Assembly: GCF_020832205.1 (NCBI RefSeq)
Contig: NZ_JAFIFD010000019.1
Span: 1 to 64,000 of the forward strand
Length of the DNA: 64,000 nucleotides
Direction: 5' to 3'
Source of the DNA: Exiguobacterium sp.
GTDB taxonomy: Bacteria; Bacillota; Bacilli; Exiguobacteriales; Exiguobacteriaceae
A program made the translations under genes and the position numbers. Position 1 is the stretch's first letter; each line of letters opens with the position of its first letter. Positions 1 through 7,870 of this stretch are shown here, in pieces. The notes under the pieces are model-generated. The model searched no databases and was not told the DNA's origin. It worked only from the letters and a program-made list of their open reading frames with translations.

Positions 1-78
1 GTCATCCATCACGCTCACATATTAAATTTCACAGGTGACAGTTATCGTGTCACGCATGCGTTGTCGAAACACTAAAAC

Positions 79-264
79 CTAGCTGGCAAAGTTCTGTACT
101 TTTCGTTGCATTATTGTGCACATTTGTATTGCAAAATACACGAAGCTCCAGAGCGTGTTGCGTTTGCTTTTCAGCGTTGTCTCAGGGGCCTCTTTTCGTT
201 CTATCAAGTCTTGTAAGTACAGGTCGATTGCATCGTTCAATAATACAGGTTTCATCTCACTCAC
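79..264 (-). CDS. small protein resembling the N-terminal core-binding part of a tyrosine recombinase (possible fragment)
   Basis: A 61-residue reading frame whose ATG overlaps the stop of the upstream sigma-like gene by four bases, so the two are probably cotranslated. Residues 9-42 (from LLNDAIDLYLQDLIERK) have the spacing and helical pattern of the SAM-like DNA-binding domain at the start of phage-type integrases. The catalytic domain (Arg...His-x-x-Arg...Tyr) is absent. After the stop, the same frame stays open for 18 codons and then hits another stop. It could be an integrase remnant or a small helical partner of the sigma-like protein. No function is assigned. Confidence 0.4.
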   Translation of the reverse strand: MSEMKPVLLNDAIDLYLQDLIERKEAPETTLKSKRNTLWSFVYFAIQMCTIMQRKVQNFAS

Positions 265-674
265 TCCTTCAAATGAATTGCCTCTCGTAGTTCCCGTTGG
301 ACGTCGGCCTTATATGCGCGCAAGCGACTTGCGGAATACGGTAGCGTCTGCTCGGTCCCATCAATCAAGTGGCAGAGGAGTTCGAAATGGCGGGGCGACA
401 GCAACACCCGTTGTTCATCGAGCCAGTCGAACAAATGGCGCTCGGATGTCATACATTGTTCCGGGATACGCTCGGCCGCGACTTCGTGCTTCAAGTGCCG
501 TGCGTTCTTCTGTTGGTGGTTGAGGATGGCGCCTCGTATCCGTTGGAAGCAGTATGTTTTCGATAGCGTGCAACCGCGATTCAACGCTTCCCATAGCGCA
601 ATCCGTGCGATTTGGGCGCAGTCTTCTTGTTCGTTCGGGTGGATATGGAGATGGCGGATGACGTAATGGATCAT
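261..674 (-). CDS. sigma-70-like RNA polymerase sigma factor (short, regions 2 and 4)
   Basis: The 137-residue product has a region-2-like block near the start (IHYVIRHLHI, then QIARIALWEAL and FQRIRGAIL) and a C-terminal helix-turn-helix-like block ending SRLRAYKADVQREL, which fits region 4. This matches the compact sigma-70-family proteins of Bacillales that recruit core polymerase to a few promoters. The coding signal seems to begin upstream of the only usable ATG: codons just before it read LDDQIVEWEP, typical of the family's N-terminus, but no ATG, GTG or TTG precedes them before a stop at about position 788. The gene may therefore be truncated, decayed or started at a rare codon. Target promoters are unknown. 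Confidence 0.5.
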   Translation of the reverse strand: MIHYVIRHLHIHPNEQEDCAQIARIALWEALNRGCTLSKTYCFQRIRGAILNHQQKNARHLKHEVAAERIPEQCMTSERHLFDWLDEQRVLLSPRHFELLCHLIDGTEQTLPYSASRLRAYKADVQRELREAIHLKE

Positions 675-1236
675 CGGCTCCCATTCAACAATTTGGTCAT
701 CGAGCTGGTTTATGGATGGATTCTTTTCCGAGCGCTCTGTTGATTTTCCTAGGTTAATTCGAGTATAGTCATCGATATTCGAGGATTAGGTGTTGCTGTA
801 CGTACGCCTTTCGACTCCATCCGTTATTGTATGCCGATATCTCAAACAAGCCCGGGGCTTATGTGTGATAAGGGCGCTGTCCCATCTTGGATATCGATGA
901 ATATTCGACGAATGTGAAAGAGACTGGTTGGAACCAGTGGAATGTATTATCATCGCAACCTGGTTTACCAAATGATGCAATGAACCGACAAACCTTCATA
1001 GATCTCCTTGATGAGACACCGTTACATAAGAGCTATTTATGCCGACACATTTGTATGTGAAGTGCAGGTCCTCTACTTGCGAAGGATCGAGTCTAGCTAA
1101 GATATCAAAAACGTCCTTTCCCCCGTGTTCGAAATCAAATTATTAGGCGTAAAAAGAAAATATTTGAAAAAGGTAAACTTTAAATTCCTGATATAAACTA
1201 TATTTAGTTGATATTTATCATAATGGAGGAATTTAA
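675..1236. other. 562-base stretch without an intact gene; possible gene remnant at about 886-1050
   Basis: No intact gene is seen. On the plus strand an open stretch at roughly 873-1049 after a TAA reads as plausible protein (it includes KETGWNQWNVLSSQPGLPND) but has no start and no recognised family, so it may be a remnant. A short perfect hairpin at about 852-867 (AAGCC/GGCTT arms) has no T-run. The stretch just before 1225 is A/T-rich and probably holds the protease promoter, but I could not fix -35 and -10 boxes. Confidence 0.3.
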
Positions 1237-3582
1237 GTGAACACATATTTTTCAAAGATTTTAATCACGATTGGAATAGCTTTTATGGCTTTCGGTAATT
1301 CGGTTTCAGCGGACGAAAACAAATTACCGAAACGGGTCATCGTTCAAGTGAAAGGCACGGAAACGGGCGACCTTAACGGTGAGGTGATCTCGTCGAAACA
1401 AATCAAAAAACAGACAACGCTTACGGTCGAAGTGCCAAATGGGATGTCCACTACCGCGTTCATCAAAGAGTTGAAGCAAGAGGATCACGTGATTCACGTC
1501 GAAGAGGATCACTTGATGACGTTGACGTATACACCGAGTGACGTCTATTACAGTTCCCAGACGCACCACAACAACATCCAATCCGAAGCTGCCTGGGACC
1601 GATCGATTGGAACGAACGTGATCGTGGCCGTATTGGATAATGGGATTGATATGAATCATGAAGATTTAAAGGGGAAAATCGTCAACCCGTACGACACCGT
1701 TTATGACTCGCCCTACACGTTGTCGCCCGGCAAACACGGGACTCACGTTGCAGGGATCGTGGGCAGTCAAATGGATAACTATTATGGGGGGGTAGGGGTG
1801 GCGCCTGATACGGCCATCATGCCGATTGACGTATTTATCGGGGAATCGGCCTATACATCGGACGTGATCGAAGGCGTATATCGCGCGGTCGACCAAGGGG
1901 CTGACATCATCAACATGAGTCTAGGGAGTTATCACTACAATTATTCCTTCCAGCAAGCCATCAACTATGCGTACGCACGAGATGTCGTCGTCATCGCGGC
2001 AGCCGGGAATGACGCGACCAGTGCGGCGCATTATCCGTCCTCGTATGATCACGTCATCTCGGTCGGGTCGACGACCTCGTACGACACGTTGTCTTCGTTC
2101 TCGAACTATGGATGGAACATCGATGTCACGGCACCAGGAAGCCAGATCGTTTCGACGACGCCATACAATTCATACGGTTCCATGAGCGGAACATCGATGG
2201 CCTCACCGGTCGTTGCGGGTGTCGCCGCTTTGGTCAAATCAGCGGAACCGGGTCTGTCTGTCGATGCGCTCACGGAACGCTTGACGAGTACCGCTGATGA
2301 TTTGGGAAGCCCGGGCCGAGATTATTTCTATGGCTATGGACGTGTGAATGCGAAAGAGGCGCTTCACATTCGTCAACTCGATCCGGTCCGTATCGATGAG
2401 TTTTCCGATGCGGCCACTGTTGTCACCGGAAAAATCCCTGAACAAAATGGATACGGCACTGTGGTTTTGCATGATCCATTGGGTGGGGTGATTGGTTCGG
2501 CGGATAAGTTGTACGGCGGAGATCGCTTCAAGATCAATACGCCGCGCTACACGGCAGGCACGACGCTGAGCGTGATTTATTATGATTCTTATGGTAACCA
2601 CAGCGAACAAACCTGGTTTACGGTCGTTGATAAAACGGCCCCGATCAAACCGAGCGTGAACCCGGTTAGCAACGCCGTTGCCACAGTGAGCGGGAAAGCA
2701 GAGGCCGCCAGCACGGTGACCGTGAGAGCTGGCACGGCGCTCCTCGGCCAAGCGACGACGAACAAAGATGGCCTGTACACCGTGACGATTAAGAAACAGA
2801 AGGCTGGGACGGTCCTTCGCGTCGTGAGCACGGACGCTGCCGGTAACGTCAGCCCGATTGTAGAGACGACGGTCATCGACAAGACGGTGCCGGTCATTTC
2901 TGGAGTGTCGGATGTGATCGTAGAAGCAGGATTAGCGTTCGATACAAAACGAGGGTTAAGTGCATCAGATGAAACGGATGGCAACCTGACTGCGTTGGTT
3001 GCCGTGTCTGGTGCGGTGGATGTTAATAAAACAGGTGTGCATATCCTCACGTATACGGTGAAAGATCGCGCTGGCAATGTAGGCAAACTGGTACGTCGTG
3101 TCACCGTGAAAGATACGGTCAAACCGGTTCTCAACGGTGTCAAAGCGAAGACGATCTATTGGAACAGCCGATTTGATGCCAAAACGGGGATCACGGCGAC
3201 TGACAATATAAGTGGCAACTTGACGACGTCAATCAAAGTGTCTGGCACGGTCAACGTCAAAAAAATCGGATCGCACTACTTGACGTACAGTGTCACAGAC
3301 AAGTCGGGCAATACCACGACGGTAGTTCGGAAGATTGTGGTCAAAGATCATGTCAAACCTGTCATTTCAGGTGCGAAATCGAAGTCAATCAAATTAAAAT
3401 CGAGCTTCAAACCGTTAAGCGGCGTGACGGCGAAAGACAACGTGGACGGTACGTTGACGAAGTCAATAAAAGTGACTGGAAAAGTGAACACGCAGCGTAA
3501 AGGGGTCTATCCATTGACATATACCGTCAAAGACAAAGGCGGGAACAGCACGGTTGTGAAAATCAAGATTACAGTCAAATAA
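1237..3582 (+). CDS. secreted subtilisin-like serine protease with C-terminal Ig-like repeats
   Basis: A 781-residue S8-family endopeptidase exported by the Sec route. The GTG start is supported by GGAGGA at 1225-1230. An N-terminal signal peptide (about 1-25, ending VSA) is followed by an inhibitor-like propeptide to about 98. The subtilase domain shows catalytic Asp134 (AVLDNGID), His167 (GKHGTHVAG), oxyanion Asn258 and Ser320 (SGTSMASP). After residue 465 come one Big-type bacterial Ig-like domain and three tandem DUF5011/HYR-type repeats of about 80 residues, each carrying a TYTVKD or TYSVTD strand. No LPXTG anchor is visible, so the repeats may hold the enzyme to the wall or substrate non-covalently. 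It stands alone and is followed by its own terminator. Role is likely extracellular protein degradation. Confidence 0.95.
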   Translation: MNTYFSKILITIGIAFMAFGNSVSADENKLPKRVIVQVKGTETGDLNGEVISSKQIKKQTTLTVEVPNGMSTTAFIKELKQEDHVIHVEEDHLMTLTYTPSDVYYSSQTHHNNIQSEAAWDRSIGTNVIVAVLDNGIDMNHEDLKGKIVNPYDTVYDSPYTLSPGKHGTHVAGIVGSQMDNYYGGVGVAPDTAIMPIDVFIGESAYTSDVIEGVYRAVDQGADIINMSLGSYHYNYSFQQAINYAYARDVVVIAAAGNDATSAAHYPSSYDHVISVGSTTSYDTLSSFSNYGWNIDVTAPGSQIVSTTPYNSYGSMSGTSMASPVVAGVAALVKSAEPGLSVDALTERLTSTADDLGSPGRDYFYGYGRVNAKEALHIRQLDPVRIDEFSDAATVVTGKIPEQNGYGTVVLHDPLGGVIGSADKLYGGDRFKINTPRYTAGTTLSVIYYDSYGNHSEQTWFTVVDKTAPIKPSVNPVSNAVATVSGKAEAASTVTVRAGTALLGQATTNKDGLYTVTIKKQKAGTVLRVVSTDAAGNVSPIVETTVIDKTVPVISGVSDVIVEAGLAFDTKRGLSASDETDGNLTALVAVSGAVDVNKTGVHILTYTVKDRAGNVGKLVRRVTVKDTVKPVLNGVKAKTIYWNSRFDAKTGITATDNISGNLTTSIKVSGTVNVKKIGSHYLTYSVTDKSGNTTTVVRKIVVKDHVKPVISGAKSKSIKLKSSFKPLSGVTAKDNVDGTLTKSIKVTGKVNTQRKGVYPLTYTVKDKGGNSTVVKIKITVK

Positions 3583-3601
3583 GAACGTGGCTGTCTATTC
3601 G

Positions 3602-3640
3602 ACGACATGGATCCGACACTTCGGACCTATGTCGTTTTTG
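3602..3640 (+). terminator. rho-independent terminator of the protease gene
   Basis: ACGACAT (3602-3608) pairs with ATGTCGT (3629-3635), extended inwards by a second helix (TCCG/CGGA) round the loop ACACTT and followed directly by a T-run. It lies 20 bases past the protease stop. Confidence 0.8.
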
Positions 3641-3745
3641 GTGATATCGCACCGTTTTACTATCGTATTTTTTTCGGTCAGTCGATGACCGGTTTCCCCG
3701 ACATGCTATACTAAGAAAAAAAGCACAGAAATGGGTGGAACAGTT

Positions 3746-4897
3746 ATGGGGAAGACGACACCACGGAACTCGAAATGGATGCGGACGTATAACCGCTCGC
3801 TCATCCTGCGGCTCATCCGGCTCCATCAGCCGGTGTCCCGGGTCGAGCTCGCCAAAGAAACGAACTTGACGAAACCGACAATCTCGAATATCGTCAACGA
3901 ACTGAAGGCAGAAGGGTTGATCAACGAGCGTGAACTCGGCGTCTCGAGCGGCGGGCGCCGCCCGATCATGCTCGAACTCGCGGCGAGCGACCGGTTCGTC
4001 ATCGGCATCGACGCGACGCAGCGCAAGCTCCACGGCGTCGTCACGAACATCCACGGGGAGCTTCTGTCTGAGGCGTGGCACGACGAACGGTTTGACACAA
4101 ACGATGAGTTCATCGAGGCGATTGTGACGCTCTATATCGAGCTTGCCGGCAAGGCGGCCGGAGACGTGATTGGACTTGGGGTGTCCGTCCACGGGATGGT
4201 CGAGGCCGGCGATGGCGTCGTCTTGTTCGCGCCGCGTTTCCACTTGCATGACATCCCGCTCAAGCGGGAACTCGAGAACCGGCTCAAACAGAACGTCTTT
4301 GTCGAGAACGACGTCCGGACGCTCGCCTTGGGCGAGCTCTATTTCGGCGAGGCGATTGGCATCGACGAGTTCTTCTACGTATACGCCGGGTACGGCATCG
4401 GCGGCGCCTACGTCCACGGCGGCGAACTGATCGACGGCGAGCACCATATCGCCGGCGAGATCGGTCACATGCGCATCATGCTCGACGGACCGATCTGCTC
4501 GTGCGGCAACCGCGGCTGTCTAGAGGCCGTCGCCGGGGAACGGGCCATCTTGAACGAGGCCCGGGAAACGAGCCAAACGCTGACGCTCGATACGCTCCGC
4601 GAACACGTGAAGGAAGATGCGGCCGTACGTGAGCTGTACGAACGGGCCGGGGAGTACATCGGCATTGCGACGCTCAACATGATCCATCTGTTGAACCCGA
4701 AACGGATCTTGCTTGGCGGGCCGCTCTTCAACTACGCGCCGAACGTCGTCACGAACATCCAGGAACGGGTCGCCCAGACCGCGCTGACGATCGACGCCCG
4801 TCAGACCGACATCCGCGTCGTCCCATGGAATGCCGACCACGGGGCGCTTGGGGCGGCGGCGCTCATCACGAACCAATTATTCCGCGAAATCCAATGA
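3746..4897 (+). CDS. ROK-family transcriptional repressor of the galactoside operon
   Basis: A 383-residue sugar-responsive repressor. A winged helix-turn-helix (about 15-75; SRVELAKETNLTKPTIS) precedes a ROK sugar-kinase-like domain with the zinc motif CSCGNRGCLE and the upstream GEIGH histidine. I start it at ATG 3746 because GGTGG at 3734-3738 is well placed. An in-frame ATG at 3731 would add five residues but lacks a good ribosome site. The family binds TTAG-type palindromes and releases them on binding a sugar. A matching palindrome sits just downstream at 4996-5022, in front of the galactoside genes, so local control of that operon is a strong inference. The inducer is not shown by the sequence; galactose or a galactoside is likely. 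Confidence 0.9.
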   Translation: MGKTTPRNSKWMRTYNRSLILRLIRLHQPVSRVELAKETNLTKPTISNIVNELKAEGLINERELGVSSGGRRPIMLELAASDRFVIGIDATQRKLHGVVTNIHGELLSEAWHDERFDTNDEFIEAIVTLYIELAGKAAGDVIGLGVSVHGMVEAGDGVVLFAPRFHLHDIPLKRELENRLKQNVFVENDVRTLALGELYFGEAIGIDEFFYVYAGYGIGGAYVHGGELIDGEHHIAGEIGHMRIMLDGPICSCGNRGCLEAVAGERAILNEARETSQTLTLDTLREHVKEDAAVRELYERAGEYIGIATLNMIHLLNPKRILLGGPLFNYAPNVVTNIQERVAQTALTIDARQTDIRVVPWNADHGALGAAALITNQLFREIQ

Positions 4898-4906
4898 AGC
4901 ATCACG

Positions 4907-4937
4907 TCGTCTTTCTAACTTGGAAAGGCGATTTTTT
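4907..4937 (+). terminator. rho-independent terminator of the ROK gene
   Basis: A nine-pair stem TCGTCTTTC/GAAAGGCGA (one G-T pair), loop TAACTTG and a run of six T. It separates the repressor transcript from the galactoside operon promoter. Confidence 0.85.
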
Positions 4938-4948
4938 ATTTCTTTCAA

Positions 4949-4962
4949 AGAAAGCGTTTACA
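4949..4962 (+). promoter_or_regulatory. cre site (CcpA carbon catabolite repression) at the galactoside promoter
   Basis: AGAAAGCGTTTACA differs from the cre consensus (TGWAARCGYTWNCA) only at its first base. It overlaps the proposed -35 box TTTACA, a position where CcpA with HPr-Ser-P blocks polymerase. This predicts repression by glucose. Confidence 0.75.
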
Positions 4963-4986
4963 ACATTTCGATTCGTATGCTATATT
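4957..4986 (+). promoter_or_regulatory. sigma-A promoter of the galactoside operon
   Basis: -35 TTTACA (4957-4962) and -10 TATATT (4981-4986) with an 18-base spacer. It is the only good promoter-like pair between the ROK terminator and the first operon gene, and it lies between the cre box and the ROK-type operator. Confidence 0.65.
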
Positions 4987-4995
4987 GTGTTTGTA

Positions 4996-5022
4996 GTTAG
5001 ATAATAAATTTAATTTACTAAG
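4996..5022 (+). promoter_or_regulatory. palindromic ROK-type operator
   Basis: An imperfect inverted repeat with TTAG at 4997-5000 and CTAA at 5018-5021 around an A/T-rich centre, like XylR-type ROK operators (TTAG...CTAA). It begins about ten bases after the -10 box, so a bound repressor would block initiation. The adjacent ROK protein is the obvious ligand. Confidence 0.65.
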
Positions 5023-5060
5023 TAAGGGGTGACACTCTCGGGAACACGTCTGGAGGGGTA

Positions 5061-5510
5061 ATGATGCAAAAAGAGACACCATTGAAAGATCAGTTTCACG
5101 ACATATTCGGCCGTTACGGGGCGACCCGCATCTTCAGTCGGGACGGTTTAACGTTTAGCGAAATGGAAGCGCTAACAGGTGAACCGGTCGACATCGTCAT
5201 CACCCGCTCGCGTCGGGACGGGATCTTCCGGCTCTATGACGAGGCGACGCGAGACATCCGGCTGTTCCGGGTGTCGAACTTATCGCGGGACGCGAAGGCG
5301 GATGACGCGGACGGGTTGTTCGAGCTGTTGCTCTGGCGCTTGAAAGAACAGGACGCGCTGCCGTTCGGGGCGGACCTATATGTCGTCGGGCCATACATAG
5401 ACGGGCCGAAACTCGATATCGAACTGATCGCTTATACATTGACGAGGCTCGGCGACAAACCGATGCCAGAAGCACTCATTCGGGAACTATGCCACCGACT
5501 CGTGGCGTGA
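5061..5510 (+). CDS. unknown 149-residue protein, first gene of the galactoside operon
   Basis: I do not recognise this protein. It is acidic, soluble-looking, with no signal peptide or membrane helix. GGAGGGG at 5052-5058 supports a start at ATG 5061 or the adjacent ATG 5064. It is transcribed from the cre/ROK-controlled promoter and lies 25 bases before the solute-binding protein gene, so it is coregulated with sugar uptake. Base and codon use match its neighbours, which argues for a real gene. The middle (ITRSRRDGIFRLYDEATRDIRLFRVSN) looks like beta strands and the C-terminus is helical. It could be a small regulator or an accessory of the importer; nothing in the sequence decides. Confidence 0.7.
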   Translation: MMQKETPLKDQFHDIFGRYGATRIFSRDGLTFSEMEALTGEPVDIVITRSRRDGIFRLYDEATRDIRLFRVSNLSRDAKADDADGLFELLLWRLKEQDALPFGADLYVVGPYIDGPKLDIELIAYTLTRLGDKPMPEALIRELCHRLVA

Positions 5511-5535
5511 CTACACATTCAAAGGAGAATGAATC

Positions 5536-6837
5536 ATGAAGAAATCGACCATCGCACTCGCATCATCTGTACTCGTCCTCTCATCACTGCTCGCCGCTTG
5601 CGGCGATAAAGACCAGGCAGCCGCGACGACCGAAGACGGCAAGCCGATCATCACTTGGTGGGGCTGGGCGCCGCAACCGGAAGTCGGGGAGGCACTCGCC
5701 GAGGCGTTCAACGAATCGCAAGACGACTACGTCGTCAAATTCAAGCGTCTCGAGGATTACGAGCAACAGCTCCAAGTCGCGATGCTCGGCGGCGACGGCC
5801 CGGACGTCATCGGTCTCAAGGAACCGATGATCCCGCAATACAAGGACCGCCTCGTGCCGGCGAAAGACTACATGGACAAAGCGGCCGGTGAAGGATGGAA
5901 AGAGAAGTTCATCGAGCTCGGCGTCGAGCAGACGACGGTCGACGGGGAACAGTATGCGGTACCGGTCGGGTTCACGGGTCAGGCGTACCTCATGTACAAC
6001 AAGACGCTCCTCGATCAATACGGCGTGACGCCGCCGAAGACGTATGACGAGACGGTCGCGGCAATCGAGAAAATCAACGGCGCCGGCGATAAAGTCATCC
6101 CGCTCCAACTCGGCGCGAAAGACGCCTGGGTCGGCACGGACGTGTTCAACGTCTTGAGCCACCAAGTCGCACCAGGGTACATCCAAAAAGTACTCGAAGG
6201 CGAAGCGAAATGGACGGACGACGAGATGGTCGAGACGGCCGAGCTTTGGCAACAGCTGTTCGCCGACAAAGTGTTCCAAGAAGGGGCTTTGGGCCTCGCG
6301 ACATACATGGACGGCATGAACAACTTCTTCGATAAGAAAGCGGCGATGTGGGTCATCGGCTCATGGGAAGCCCACTCGATGACGACGGTCGAGAAGCGTG
6401 ATAAGTGGAACAACTTCGAAGACGAGATCGGCTTCGTCCCGCTCCCGAACCTCGCCGGAGGCACGGAGCAACCGGTCATTGCCTCAATCGACATGGCGCT
6501 CGGCGTCAACAAAGAGTCGAAACAGCAAGACGGCGCGGCCGCGTTCATCGCCTACATGACGCAAGGTGAGGGCCAGTCGCTCTACATGGAGAAGTTCGAG
6601 ATGGCACCAGCAATCAGCGACATCGAAGTCGACTACGAGGACAAGTTCACGAACGACGTCGAACGCGAATCGTATGAAATCTTGAACGAGACGGTGAAGA
6701 ACGCCGTCGCCGGTCGCGGCATCCGTGACCCGCGCGTCTATGACACGCTCGGGAAAGAACTTCAAAACATCGCCGCCGGACAAGACGCCAAGCAAGCGCT
6801 TGAGCGCATCCAAGCGGTCGCGGACCAAGGTAAATAA
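5536..6837 (+). CDS. ABC transporter sugar-binding lipoprotein (family 1 solute-binding protein)
   Basis: A 433-residue extracellular binding protein for a galactoside or galacto-oligosaccharide. A type II signal peptide ends in the lipobox LLAAC with Cys22 as the lipidation site. The mature part has the family-1 pattern seen in maltodextrin and oligosaccharide binders (ITWWGWAPQP start, DVIGLKEP, WVIGSWEA near the hinge). AAGGAGAATG is well placed before the ATG. The two following permease genes and the downstream galactosidases define the substrate class; the exact sugar cannot be read from sequence. It would hand the sugar to the two-permease channel at the membrane. Confidence 0.93.
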   Translation: MKKSTIALASSVLVLSSLLAACGDKDQAAATTEDGKPIITWWGWAPQPEVGEALAEAFNESQDDYVVKFKRLEDYEQQLQVAMLGGDGPDVIGLKEPMIPQYKDRLVPAKDYMDKAAGEGWKEKFIELGVEQTTVDGEQYAVPVGFTGQAYLMYNKTLLDQYGVTPPKTYDETVAAIEKINGAGDKVIPLQLGAKDAWVGTDVFNVLSHQVAPGYIQKVLEGEAKWTDDEMVETAELWQQLFADKVFQEGALGLATYMDGMNNFFDKKAAMWVIGSWEAHSMTTVEKRDKWNNFEDEIGFVPLPNLAGGTEQPVIASIDMALGVNKESKQQDGAAAFIAYMTQGEGQSLYMEKFEMAPAISDIEVDYEDKFTNDVERESYEILNETVKNAVAGRGIRDPRVYDTLGKELQNIAAGQDAKQALERIQAVADQGK

Positions 6838-6842
6838 TATTC

Positions 6843-6874
6843 CGAGCGCCAGTAGCCAGTCTCGCTGGCGCTCG
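6843..6874 (+). other. intercistronic hairpin between binding-protein and permease genes
   Basis: A perfect ten-pair stem CGAGCGCCAG/CTGGCGCTCG with a 12-base loop, just after the binding-protein stop. There is no T-run, so it is more likely an mRNA-stabilising or processing element than a full terminator. Such hairpins commonly raise binding-protein yield over permeases. Confidence 0.65.
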
Positions 6875-6901
6875 ATTCTTTGAAGAGAGTGAGGGATCTT
6901 T

Positions 6902-7858
6902 ATGCAACAAGCTACCGAATTGAAGGAAGACGGCCAACCGGTGCTTACGACCGTGCCGCCGAAACAGCCCGACCCGATGAAGAAGAAGGCACAGCTGAAG
7001 AAGAACCTCGTCGGCTGGGCGTTCGTCGCCCCGACCGTCCTGTTCGTCATCGCCTTCATCTATTACGGCATCTTCTACAACGCCTACCATTCATTCTTCT
7101 CATGGGACGGCATCTCGTTTGAGAAAGTGTTCGTCGGCTTCGACAACTTCGCCCGGATGTTCCGTGACCCGGAGTTTTATAGCGCCCTCAAGAACACGGG
7201 CATCTTCACGGTGCTGACGGTGTCCGTCCAGGCCGGTATCGGTCTCGTCTTGGCGTATTTGTTGCACACGAAAGGCGCGGGCCGGACGTTCTTCAAGTCG
7301 GTGTTCTTCTTCCCGGTCGTCTTGAGCCCGGTCGTCCTAGGTGCGGCATTCTCGCAAATCTATGACTTCCAGTTCGGCTACATCAACGAATTCCTGCGCG
7401 CGGTCGGCCTCGGCGCCCTCGCCCAGAACTGGCTCGGCGACCAGGACGTCGCCCTCTACTCGATCATCTTGATCAACATCTTCCAATGGACGGGCTCGTC
7501 GATGATCATGTACTACATGGCGATGCTCGCCATCGAGCGTGAAGTGTTCGAAGCGGCGAACATAGATGGCGCCGGCTTCTGGCGCACGCTCTGGAGCGTC
7601 GTCTTCCCGAACTTGAAAGGTACGACGTTCACGCTGACGATCCTCGGGGTCATCGGTGGACTGAAGACGTTCGACATCGTCTGGATCTCGACGCAAGGCG
7701 GTCCGGGTAACTCGACCGAGGTCATCTCGACGTACTTGTTCCGGAAATCGATGCTCCACCAAGAAGTCGGGTACGCGAGCGCGCTCGCCGTCATCTTGCT
7801 CATCATCGCGCTCAGCATCACGTACTTCCAGACGCGCGTACAGAAGAAAATGGACTGA
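6902..7858 (+). CDS. ABC sugar transporter permease (MalF type)
   Basis: A 318-residue membrane protein with a polar N-terminal tail of about 35 residues and six predicted membrane helices. The cytoplasmic EAA loop that docks the ATPase is at about 217-238 (EAANIDGAGFWRTLWSVVFP). GTGAGGGA lies before the ATG. It pairs with the next gene to form the channel of the galactoside importer. No ATP-binding subunit is encoded in the operon, so a shared MsmX-type ATPase elsewhere probably energises it, as in Bacillus subtilis for the ganSPQ-type importers. Confidence 0.93.
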   Translation: MQQATELKEDGQPVLTTVPPKQPDPMKKKAQLKKNLVGWAFVAPTVLFVIAFIYYGIFYNAYHSFFSWDGISFEKVFVGFDNFARMFRDPEFYSALKNTGIFTVLTVSVQAGIGLVLAYLLHTKGAGRTFFKSVFFFPVVLSPVVLGAAFSQIYDFQFGYINEFLRAVGLGALAQNWLGDQDVALYSIILINIFQWTGSSMIMYYMAMLAIEREVFEAANIDGAGFWRTLWSVVFPNLKGTTFTLTILGVIGGLKTFDIVWISTQGGPGNSTEVISTYLFRKSMLHQEVGYASALAVILLIIALSITYFQTRVQKKMD

Positions 7859-7870
7859 GGAGGCCCACAC

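Noticed and set aside
79..674. Evidence of an integrated mobile element or genomic island at the left edge
   Set aside because: Only a partial recombinase-like domain is present; no attachment repeats, tRNA or other mobile genes are seen.
852..867. Hairpin AAGCC/GGCTT as a terminator
   Set aside because: Perfect stem but short and with no T-run on either strand.
3575..4468. Long minus-strand open frame (297 codons) antisense to the ROK gene
   Set aside because: Composition is low-complexity and charged as expected from GC-rich antisense of a coding region; no ribosome site or family, and the plus-strand gene is certain.
5584..6279. 231-codon minus-strand frame under the solute-binding protein gene
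   Set aside because: Shadow of a well-identified gene with strong codon bias; composed of repeated Arg/Asp/Val-rich runs.
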